Origin: Candidatus Zixiibacteriota bacterium
GTDB lineage: Bacteria; Zixibacteria; MSB-5A5; GN15; PGXB01
NCBI GenBank assembly: GCA_003641425.1
Contig: QNAH01000130.1
Coordinates: forward strand, 1 to 7,489
Direction of reading: 5' to 3'
DNA: 7,489 nt
Part shown: positions 1 to 5,465 of the stretch, piece by piece
How the letters are laid out: each line of letters begins with the position of its first letter
Numbering within the stretch: position 1 is the first letter of the stretch
Position numbers and translations under genes: made by a program
Notes under the pieces: generated by a model
Told to the model about the DNA's origin: nothing
The model's database searches: none
What the model saw: only the letters and a program-made list of their open reading frames with translations

Positions 1-757
1 CTCGGCTCTTGTCGAAATAGTTCTCGACGAGAGTGTTGATGCATTTGACGCGGACCTCGGCGGGAATATCGCCCGGTTTCAGTTTTCCGACGAGCTGATG
101 AATATAGAGTCCATCACTGACCTCGATCGCGATCTTGGCCAGATATTCATGCGAACGGTGCATGGGATTACGCAACTGCAGAGCGGCGATCGTCTTCCAG
201 CCTTTTTCCTCGAAAATCTTGCGGCTTTCAGCGGGACGCTGATAGATGCCCTTGAATTCTTCGGGGAAATAACTTTCGGAAAGCACCTTAACGGGGCCGG
301 CGATATTCCAATCTTTTTGCGCCATGACCATCTTGACACCCGGGTGTTCCGGATCCGTAGTGGTGTAAACGTGTTTACACTCGAAATCCTTATCGATCTG
401 ATATGATTCGGTCACCTTCATTGTACCCATAATCTCGTTGGTATCACCAGAGACCAGGCAGATTTCCGTACCGGGATCGATTTTCTCATCGTGCGACAGG
501 GTAACCGGGATTGGCCAGAAAATACCATTGGTCATTTTCATATCCTGGCAGACGCCTTTCCAGTCGTCTTGACGCATGAAGCCTTCAAGCGGAGTGAATC
601 CGCCAATACCCATCATAATCAGGTCGCCTGTTTCGCGCGATGTCATGATTACCTTGGGAAGGCCTTCCGCCTTTTTCAGTTCAGCTTCCTTTTCCTTGCC
701 TTCCAGAAGGAGAACCTTAAGCGTATCGCTTCCATGTGGAGAAATAAGTTTTGACAT
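1..757 (-). CDS. sat: Sulfate adenylyltransferase (ATP sulfurylase), dissimilatory type, N-terminal part
   Basis: Sat makes adenosine 5'-phosphosulfate (APS) and pyrophosphate from ATP and sulfate, the cytoplasmic activation step of sulfate respiration. The minus-strand frame from ATG at 757 is open to the window edge and gives 252 residues, a little over half of a normal chain of roughly 400-430. Residues 1-165 form the PUA-like N-terminal domain (GGFTPLEGFM at 52-61, FWPIPVTL at 80-87). The catalytic domain starts near 170 (RPAESRKIFEEKGW). The nucleotide/sulfate signature QLRNPMHRSHEYL is at 194-206 and contains the HxxH pair H200/H203; Leu195 sits where Thr or Val is common. The later GRDHAG-type motif would lie beyond the edge. 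The start is supported by AGG eight bases upstream of the ATG. The sequence resembles single-domain sulfate-reducer enzymes, not CysD/CysN or a kinase fusion. aprBA or other sulfate-reduction genes could follow to the left but are not visible. Confidence 0.95.
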   Translation of the reverse strand, partial: MSKLISPHGSDTLKVLLLEGKEKEAELKKAEGLPKVIMTSRETGDLIMMGIGGFTPLEGFMRQDDWKGVCQDMKMTNGIFWPIPVTLSHDEKIDPGTEICLVSGDTNEIMGTMKVTESYQIDKDFECKHVYTTTDPEHPGVKMVMAQKDWNIAGPVKVLSESYFPEEFKGIYQRPAESRKIFEEKGWKTIAALQLRNPMHRSHEYLAKIAIEVSDGLYIHQLVGKLKPGDIPAEVRVKCINTLVENYFDKSR

Positions 758-815
758 ACTTCTTACCTGCTTCAAGTTAAATATCAGTAAAGTTTATTTA
801 TATATACAATTTATA

Positions 816-833
816 TTGTGATAAAATTCACAA
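816..833. promoter_or_regulatory. Perfect TTGTGA-N6-TCACAA operator in the sat leader (Rex or CRP/FNR type)
   Basis: TTGTGATAAAATTCACAA has both six-base half-sites intact. It fits the Rex consensus TTGTGAA-N4-TTCACAA at all outer positions and equally the CRP/FNR/HcpR core TGTGA-N6-TCACA. It lies about 20-40 bases downstream of the predicted sat transcription start, a position that suits a repressor better than an activator. Rex is known to repress sat in Desulfovibrio vulgaris in an NADH-sensitive way; applying that here is inference. The sequence alone does not decide between Rex and a CRP/FNR protein. Confidence 0.65.
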
Positions 834-860
834 ACTCTGCTATCCACTATCACACCTAAG

Positions 861-889
861 AATGTAACTTTTTTCACAAGCTTTGTCAA
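861..889 (-). promoter_or_regulatory. Predicted sigma70-type promoter of sat
   Basis: Read on the minus strand, a consensus -35 (TTGACA, 889-884) is followed after exactly 17 bases by TACATT (866-861), matching four of six bases of the -10 consensus. The transcript would start near 854, leaving a leader of almost 100 bases before the sat ATG. A degenerate operator lies in the spacer and reaches into the -10. Confidence 0.55.
862..879. promoter_or_regulatory. Degenerate second operator inside the sat promoter
   Basis: On the minus strand the sequence is TTGTGA-AAAAAG-TTACAT: one perfect half-site and one with four of six bases matching TCACAA (ten of twelve overall). It fills most of the -35/-10 spacer and overlaps the -10, so a bound protein would block RNA polymerase. 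It is a weaker match than the copy at 816-833 and is called mainly because of its position and that neighbour. Confidence 0.4.
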
Positions 890-973
890 GAGGTAAAAGC
901 CATTTTTTGCATGTTAGAATCACAAAAAATGATTAATTTCTTCTTGATTTTTCAAGTTCGGAATCAAAAATAC

Positions 974-989
974 GATACGCCGCCGTATC
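974..989. other. Perfect hairpin GATACG-N4-CGTATC in the intergenic GC-richer island
   Basis: A six-base perfect stem with a four-base loop (CCGC on plus, GCGG on minus). On the minus strand it is followed after one base by TATTTTT, so it resembles a short intrinsic terminator for a leftward transcript. No transcript that would use it can be identified with confidence. A small leftward frame (1094-933) runs through it. Confidence 0.35.
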
Positions 990-1188
990 TATAAATAAGG
1001 TAGAGAGATAAGAATACAGTTTCGGGGAGCCTTTAAGACCCCTTTTGCCCGGAAATAGTCCTTTCCTCGACGGCTTTGGATATTTTTGTCGCATATTATG
1101 TGCCCCCGTAATAGGTAAAAACACTGATTTAATAGCCGAATTACCAATAATCAATATAGTCTCCCATATATATGTGATTTCGATACTT

Positions 1189-1228
1189 TTTGTGAAAAGC
1201 TTAATAGACTTTGTGAAAAAAATAACAA
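1189..1228 (+). promoter_or_regulatory. Tandem TTGTGA-type operator upstream of the qmoC promoter
   Basis: TTGTGA-AAAAAA-TAACAA at 1211-1228 matches the TTGTGA-N6-TCACAA palindrome at eleven of twelve positions and ends six bases before the qmoC -35. The ten-base word TTTGTGAAAA occurs there (1210-1219) and again at 1189-1198, a separation of 21 bases or two helical turns. The upstream copy has a good left half only. The same motif is found on the sat side of the region, which suggests one redox regulator for both genes. Whether it represses or activates qmoC cannot be read from the position. Confidence 0.5.
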
Positions 1229-1234
1229 AAAATC

Positions 1235-1263
1235 TTGACATCCTAAAAAACCCGACATATTTT
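1235..1263 (+). promoter_or_regulatory. Predicted sigma70-type promoter of qmoC
   Basis: A perfect -35 TTGACA (1235-1240) is followed after 17 bases by TATTTT (1258-1263), four of six matches to the -10. Transcription would start near 1270, giving a leader of about 65 bases to the qmoC start. An inverted repeat with one bulged base (CCCG[A]CAT at 1251-1258 against ATGCGGG at 1265-1271) flanks the -10 and could be a second operator or a hairpin. Confidence 0.55.
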
Positions 1264-1336
1264 TATGCGGGATTGGCGGTTTTGATGACCGGAATCTGTG
1301 TTAATTATCTGAGTATGTCTGATTAAGGAGTTTATG

Positions 1337-2509
1337 ATGGCCAACGGGCAGTTAATAGAACCCAATCTGGAATTTATTCGAGATATCAAAATGGCTGGAG
1401 GCGATACTCTCAAGAGTTGCTATCAATGCGCCACATGTTCAGTCGTATGTAACCTTTCTCCCGAAGATAAGCCATTTCCTCGAAAAGAGATGTTAATGGC
1501 CCAATGGGGACAGGCGGAACGGCTGATGACCGATCCGGATGTCTGGATGTGTTTTCAGTGCAATGACTGTACCAAAAATTGTCCGCGAGGTGCTCGGCCC
1601 GGAGATGTCCTCGCCGCTGTCAGATCATTTATGTATAAAAAATTCGCCTTTCCATCATTTATGGGCAAGGCAATGGCATCCCCGAAAGCATTGCCGGTTC
1701 TCCTGCTGATACCGACGCTTATTTTGCTTTTTGCAGTCCTGGTGTTGCCCAAAATGGGTCCTGACGGTGAAATTCTATATCAGACAAGCTCAACCATCGA
1801 TTTTGATTATTTTCTGAGGCACAGTTTTGTCGATGCCTTATTTATCATTGGCAATATTCTTATATTTCTATTCGCGGCAATAGGTTTTGTCCGATTCTGG
1901 AAGGGATTAAAATCAGCAGGTATTGAGCCGAAGATATCGTTTTTCGAGGCCCTGATCCAGACTGTCAAGGAAATCATTACGCATACAAGTTTCAATGATT
2001 GCGAAACCAATAAGCCGCGGGCACTGGGTCACCTGCTTCTATTTTACGGCTTCATCGGCGCCATGATTACTACCGGGGCGGTTTTTATCTTTATATTCAT
2101 CCCTCATTATCTGAACCTTCTCGGGCTTGAAAATTTGCATTCGTTTTTTGCACTGCCGATTGAACTTCCTCATCCGGTCAAAATACTGGGCGCCCTGAGC
2201 GGTCTTGCTCTTGTTATCGGGGGTGGGATGTTAATTATACGCCGCTGGCAGAACAGAGATGATGTGGGTGCCAATGGCTATGCCGATTACCTGTTCCTGT
2301 ATATGCTTTTTCTGGTGGGATTCACAGGTATGCTTTCATGGCTGACCCGTTTGATCGGGATTCCCATGCTGGCCTATATTGTATATTTTATCCACCTGGT
2401 AGTTGTCTTTTTCCTGCTATGGTATATGCCGTATTCGAAATTCGCACATATGATTTACAGGACGCTGGCGCTGGTCTATGCCAAAAGTATTGGCCGTAAT
2501 GCCAGATAG
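1337..2509 (+). CDS. qmoC: Quinone-interacting membrane-bound oxidoreductase subunit C (HdrC/HdrE-like)
   Basis: QmoC is the membrane subunit of QmoABC, which links the menaquinol pool to APS reductase. The 390 residues match the family in length and plan. An HdrC-like N-terminal domain carries two [4Fe-4S] motifs, C28/C31/C34/C38 (CYQCATCSVVC) and C72/C75/C78/C82 (CFQCNDCTKNCP), the second followed by RGARPGD. A cytochrome-b-like HdrE/NarI membrane domain follows, with about six spans near 119-137, 165-187, 230-257, 281-302, 317-337 and 346-366. H232, H353 and H371 are candidate heme b ligands. I chose the second of two adjacent ATGs because AAGGAG (1325-1330) is six bases before it and only three before the ATG at 1334. 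qmoA and qmoB, normally just upstream, are absent; sat lies there in the opposite direction. HdrC-like relatives are possible, but the fused membrane domain beside sat favours QmoC. Confidence 0.9.
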   Translation: MANGQLIEPNLEFIRDIKMAGGDTLKSCYQCATCSVVCNLSPEDKPFPRKEMLMAQWGQAERLMTDPDVWMCFQCNDCTKNCPRGARPGDVLAAVRSFMYKKFAFPSFMGKAMASPKALPVLLLIPTLILLFAVLVLPKMGPDGEILYQTSSTIDFDYFLRHSFVDALFIIGNILIFLFAAIGFVRFWKGLKSAGIEPKISFFEALIQTVKEIITHTSFNDCETNKPRALGHLLLFYGFIGAMITTGAVFIFIFIPHYLNLLGLENLHSFFALPIELPHPVKILGALSGLALVIGGGMLIIRRWQNRDDVGANGYADYLFLYMLFLVGFTGMLSWLTRLIGIPMLAYIVYFIHLVVVFFLLWYMPYSKFAHMIYRTLALVYAKSIGRNAR

Positions 2510-2599
2510 CTGATTCGGAAAAGGCTGTTGCATCAAATTGATACCGTTGGCCTGTTAAATATCATTTGCCTTAGTCGATTTTTAATCGTATTTTTATTT

Positions 2600-2620
2600 C
2601 AGTTCGAGTTTTTCGGACTG
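2600..2620 (+). other. Stem-loop between qmoC and the kinase-like gene
   Basis: CAGTTCGA and TCGGACTG can pair over eight bases with one G-U pair around a five-base loop. No T-run follows directly (TTTT comes only after nine other bases), so it is a poor intrinsic terminator; it may stabilise the upstream message or attenuate read-through. A smaller CGATT-TTT-AATCG hairpin lies just upstream at 2576-2588 and is followed by a T-rich stretch. No strong promoter for the kinase-like gene is visible; TTGCCT-17-TATTTT at 2566-2594 is only a weak candidate. Confidence 0.3.
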
Positions 2621-2721
2621 ATTGGCCCGTTTTAATTCACTCGAAATGGGCATATGAAAAATGCTAATAATTGCGGCCTCATTTATTGTTTTACAGGGGT
2701 CTCAATGTTGAGGAGGTTAAG

Positions 2722-3543
2722 ATGCCGGTTATTACTATTACTCGAGGATCTTTGAGCGCCACATATAAACTGACCCAGAGGCTTGCCCGCGAAATTCCCT
2801 GCCGGGCGATATCGCGTGAGGAGATTATCGAGCATGGGAAAAAATACGGTATTGAGGAATTTTTAAAGGCCGCCAAGGGAATTATGGAAACCCGGCCTCC
2901 GCATTCATGGGATCCGCATGCCGCCCAGATTCATCATTATCTGGTCATTTTCAAGGCGGCCCTGATGGATTTTGTCGCCGAAGGTAATCTGATCTATCAC
3001 GGACTGCAGACTCATTATCTTTTGACCGATGTTCCGCGCGTGTTACGGGTTAAGGTGGTGGCGCCGCTTGACTACCGGGTCAGGACTCTCAGGGAAGAAT
3101 CAAATTATAATGAGGCCGAGGCCCGGGAACACATTCAATATGTCGATGCCCAGCGTATCAGCTGGTATAGATTCCTTCATGGTTCCGAATATGATGAGAT
3201 GACCAATTACGATATTATCTTCAACATGGAAAAACTCAATCTCGATGCCATGACGGAGGTGATAGATCATGTGGTCCGGAAGCCTGATTTTCGAATCGAT
3301 GCGGGTGCCATGAAACTAATTCATGACGCCCACATGAAAGCTAAAATCCGGGCCTATCTTGTCCGCTCACCAAAGACCCGGGAGATCGATTTGACCATTT
3401 CATGTGATTGTGAATCGGGCAGTGTCAAATTAAAGTGCAATGCCCCCGAGCCCATCGCCAGCGATTGGAAAAAAGATATCGAAGACGCTCTCTCCGAGCT
3501 GGATGTTATCAGGAATATCGATGTCATCGGGCTGGAGAGTTGA
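2722..3543 (+). CDS. Cytidylate kinase-like protein with C-terminal BON-like domain
   Basis: This cytoplasmic protein of 273 residues starts at ATG 2722, which has AGGAGG (2711-2716) five bases upstream; an in-frame TTG at 2671 lacks such a site. Residues 1-190 resemble the cytidylate-kinase-2 family: an N-terminal beta strand and loop (VITITRG, 3-9), an Arg-rich region (VLRVKVVAPLDYRVRTLRE, 107-125), a lid-like helix (YVDAQRISWYRFLHG, 140-154) and the strand-helix pair YDIIFNMEKLNLDAMTEVI (163-181). The loop that should be a P-loop (GSGG[R/K]-type) reads RGSLSATYKL, so ATP binding is doubtful; it may be a pseudokinase or nucleotide sensor. Residues 194-271 look like a BON domain (K-I-R-A-Y-L, then alternating strands, ending in V-I-R-N-I-D-V-I), a fold usually linked to ligand or membrane-surface binding. 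It lies 212 bases after qmoC and 196 before the transporter. The family call is fair; the function is unknown. Confidence 0.75.
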   Translation: MPVITITRGSLSATYKLTQRLAREIPCRAISREEIIEHGKKYGIEEFLKAAKGIMETRPPHSWDPHAAQIHHYLVIFKAALMDFVAEGNLIYHGLQTHYLLTDVPRVLRVKVVAPLDYRVRTLREESNYNEAEAREHIQYVDAQRISWYRFLHGSEYDEMTNYDIIFNMEKLNLDAMTEVIDHVVRKPDFRIDAGAMKLIHDAHMKAKIRAYLVRSPKTREIDLTISCDCESGSVKLKCNAPEPIASDWKKDIEDALSELDVIRNIDVIGLES

Positions 3544-3654
3544 CGGTCAAATAGTCTCAGCTAATCCACTTTGACATTTTCAGGTTTATCCACTTAACCC
3601 GTATTCTTGTATTTGCCGTTCGTAAGTACATTTCTTTTTGATCAGTATTTTTAC

Positions 3655-3684
3655 TTGACCGGCCAAATAGAAACTCTTTATACT
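3655..3684 (+). promoter_or_regulatory. Predicted sigma70-type promoter of the YeiH-family gene
   Basis: TTGACC (3655-3660, five of six) and TATACT (3679-3684, five of six) are separated by 18 bases. The start would be near 3691, about 50 bases before the ATG at 3740. This suggests that the transporter and the small gene after it can be transcribed independently of qmoC. No TTGTGA-type operator is seen here. Confidence 0.55.
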
Positions 3685-3739
3685 CATAAGTAGCAGATTC
3701 ATTTGATTTATTGTCATAAAAATATGAAGGAAGGGAGGT

Positions 3740-5065
3740 ATGGAGAAAGGAATAAGCGCACTCTGGAAAGAGGAAGACTGGTGGGCAGTATGGCTCGGAT
3801 TTATTATAATCGGCGGGGCTCTTCTTAAATGGATACCGTCTATTCCCAAAGTCGGTAAATGGTCATCCAATCCTGTCGATGCTTTCATGATCATCAAGGA
3901 CGGCATTGTGTCAGGCAATATATTTTTATCCCTTGTATTACTGATGCTGGCGCTGGCCGTCCTGACAGCAATCGGTGTGGCCTTTATGAGAAACGAAAAC
4001 GCCGGTAAATATATCATGGGGTTTATTGGCGTATTTATTCTGGCTACCATCGCGTATTGGATTGCCAATCAGATAAATGTAAAATACTGGGGATTAAGCT
4101 ATGCACTCTGGGCGCTGTTGGTGGGCCTCCTGATTTCTAACACCATCGGAACCCCATCATGGCTCAAGGCCGGTGCTAAAACGGAGCTATTTATTAAGAT
4201 CGGTCTTGTGTTATTGGGCGCCGAGATTCTGTTTAAAAAGATATTGTCGCTGGGGGCGCCGGGGCTGATGGTAGCCTGGATCGTTACGCCGGTTGTCATA
4301 ATTTTCATGTTCAATTTTGGTGTCAGGGTGCTCAAGATGAGCAATAAAAGCCTGATAATAATTATCGCATGTGCCACCTCGGTTTGCGGTGTATCGGCGG
4401 CCATTGCCGCCGCTGCGGCCTGCTGCGCCAAAAAGGAAGACCTGACTCTTGCGGTGGGAATGACTCTTATATTCACGGTGCTGATGATGTTTTTCATGCC
4501 GCTTGTCATCGGGGCTATTGGGATGAACAGCATTCTTGGTGCGGCGTGGATGGGCGGCACCATCGATTCCACCGGCGCGGTGGTGGCGGCCGGATCGATG
4601 CTGGGACCCGATGCCGAAAAAGTCGCCGCGGTTGTCAAGATGATCCAGAATGTCCTGATCGGCCTGGTGGCGTTCTTTATAGCCATATACTGGGTTACCA
4701 AAGTGGAACGTGATCCTGACTGCGAACCGAATGCTCTTGAAATATGGTACCGTTTTCCAAAGTTTGTAATTGGCTTTGTAGCCGCCTCGCTGATTTTTTC
4801 ATTTATCGTTGTCCCCGCCATGAACGGTGATTTTAATCTGGTCGAATCGACTTATATTAAACCGATTACGAAAGTGCTGAGAGGCTGGTTCTTCTGCCTG
4901 GCCTTTACCGCAATCGGCCTGGAGTCGAATTTTAAAGACCTGGCCGGCCGTATGGAAGGGGGCAAGCCGATGATTCTCTATGTTGTCGGGCAGTCATTTA
5001 ACCTGATTTTAACTCTTTTCGTGGCCTGGCTGGCCTTTATGGTATTGTTCCCGAATGCAATTTAA
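3740..5065 (+). CDS. YeiH-family putative sulfate exporter (long form)
   Basis: An inner-membrane transporter of the UPF0324/YeiH family (Pfam Cons_hypoth698), annotated as putative sulfate exporter; its substrate has not been firmly shown. The 441 residues form roughly 12 hydrophobic spans (about 14-32, 58-82, 91-109, 118-137, 148-166, 174-196, 204-228, 238-262, 300-320, 339-360, 381-398, 410-436). Family signatures are CATSVCGVSAAIAAA (211-225), WMGGTIDSTGAVVAAG (270-285) and AIGLESNF (391-398). It is longer than the ~350-residue E. coli type because of an N-terminal extension with a Trp-rich first span (DWWAVWLG) and extra spans. In the family members I recall, the second signature has His plus Asp/Glu (IHD/VHE-like) where this protein has IDS. 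A purine-rich AAGGAAGGGAGG run ends one base before the ATG; its 5' half gives acceptable spacing. Next to sat and qmoC, a role in moving sulfate, sulfite or another sulfur oxyanion is likely, direction unknown. Confidence 0.85.
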   Translation: MEKGISALWKEEDWWAVWLGFIIIGGALLKWIPSIPKVGKWSSNPVDAFMIIKDGIVSGNIFLSLVLLMLALAVLTAIGVAFMRNENAGKYIMGFIGVFILATIAYWIANQINVKYWGLSYALWALLVGLLISNTIGTPSWLKAGAKTELFIKIGLVLLGAEILFKKILSLGAPGLMVAWIVTPVVIIFMFNFGVRVLKMSNKSLIIIIACATSVCGVSAAIAAAAACCAKKEDLTLAVGMTLIFTVLMMFFMPLVIGAIGMNSILGAAWMGGTIDSTGAVVAAGSMLGPDAEKVAAVVKMIQNVLIGLVAFFIAIYWVTKVERDPDCEPNALEIWYRFPKFVIGFVAASLIFSFIVVPAMNGDFNLVESTYIKPITKVLRGWFFCLAFTAIGLESNFKDLAGRMEGGKPMILYVVGQSFNLILTLFVAWLAFMVLFPNAI

Positions 5066-5078
5066 AGTTGATTAACCG

Positions 5079-5363
5079 ATGAAGAAAAAATATGGAAAAA
5101 AGAAAAGCCATCGGACAAGAGACTGGCTCAAATTTTTTACCGGGCTGATTATGCTGGCTGTTTTTTTCGGTTTCTTTGCCTCAGGTTATTCGCCGCCCGG
5201 CGTGCTGGGCAAGGTTCTTCGTCATAATCAGGCGAATGATATCGATGCCTCGCCGCTCTTATATATGGAAGTCGAGCATATGTCCGAACTTGAGGAAGGT
5301 GTTAGACTGATGAGAGAAAAGGCCCAAAGAAGAACAGGGGATACCGTCAGATCATTGCTTTGA
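5079..5363 (+). CDS. Small single-span membrane protein of unknown function
   Basis: The 94-residue product starts with a strongly basic segment (MKKKYGKKKSHRTRDW), followed by one hydrophobic span at about 17-36 (LKFFTGLIMLAVFFGFFASG), a short SPPG turn, and a hydrophilic tail of about 55 residues with an acidic/amphipathic helix (MEVEHMSELEEGVRLMREKA, 63-82). The positive-inside rule puts the N-terminus in the cytoplasm and the tail outside. It could also be an uncleaved or cleaved signal sequence, but no clear Ala-X-Ala site is seen. It begins 13 bases after the transporter stop with no clear Shine-Dalgarno, so coupling to translation of the transporter gene is likely, and it may be a partner or stabiliser of that protein. 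I do not recognise the family. Confidence 0.65.
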   Translation: MKKKYGKKKSHRTRDWLKFFTGLIMLAVFFGFFASGYSPPGVLGKVLRHNQANDIDASPLLYMEVEHMSELEEGVRLMREKAQRRTGDTVRSLL

Positions 5364-5394
5364 TCAATATAATGATCGTCATAGAAATAAAGAC

Positions 5395-5433
5395 TAAAAA
5401 GCCCGGTTACTTATCAAATGTTCGGACTTTTTA
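5395..5433. terminator. Bidirectional intrinsic terminator between convergent operons
   Basis: TAAAAAGCCCGG and TTCGGACTTTTTA form an imperfect stem (one C-A mismatch inside) around an AT-rich loop. Read rightward the stem ends in CTTTTTA and serves the transporter operon; read leftward it ends in a matching T-run and serves hemB, whose stop codon is about 30 bases away. A second small inverted repeat (GATCA-N6-TGATC, 5362-5377) starts at the last codon of the small membrane protein. Confidence 0.6.
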
Positions 5434-5465
5434 ATACTTAAATTAGCTCTAATAGAATTGGCATA

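Larger units (their letters stand above)
758..1333. other. Divergent sat / qmoC control region
   Basis: This 576-base stretch between divergent sat and qmoC has no convincing gene. Its outer parts are very AT-rich and carry a promoter for each gene plus several TTGTGA/TCACAA-type operator sequences, listed separately. The centre (about 960-1110) is richer in G and C. It contains a perfect hairpin and a possible small minus-strand reading frame, but nothing I can identify. A further 14-base inverted repeat (ACAAT-TTAT-ATTGT, 806-819) lies in the sat leader and overlaps the perfect operator by four bases. A small hairpin (CTTGA-TTTT-TCAAG) is at 943-956. The weak open frames crossing this region have no ribosome binding site and overlap the promoters. 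Confidence 0.7.

Noticed and set aside
98..406. Rightward 102-codon open frame inside the sat region
   Set aside because: It is antisense to the conserved catalytic part of sat, including the RNPMHRSH signature.
1024..1046. GGGG...CCCC followed by TTTT as a rightward terminator
   Set aside because: The stem has only four certain pairs around an eleven-base loop and no upstream rightward gene would need it.
1045..1326. Rightward 93-codon open frame just before qmoC
   Set aside because: It begins with TTG without a ribosome binding site, runs through the predicted qmoC promoter and operators, and its hydrophobic composition reflects the AT-rich DNA.
2671..2721. Seventeen-codon N-terminal extension of the kinase-like protein from a TTG
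   Set aside because: The ATG at 2722 has a well-placed AGGAGG, and the family begins with the VITI strand right after that Met.
3586..4068. Leftward 160-codon open frame crossing the transporter promoter and 5' end
   Set aside because: It lies antisense to the start of the transporter gene and its promoter, has no ribosome binding site or recognisable motif, and is composed of the reverse complement of membrane-span codons.
4099..4821. Leftward 240-codon open frame antisense to the YeiH-family gene
   Set aside because: The opposite strand encodes a clear family member with signature motifs; the antisense product has no recognisable domain and is a codon-bias shadow.
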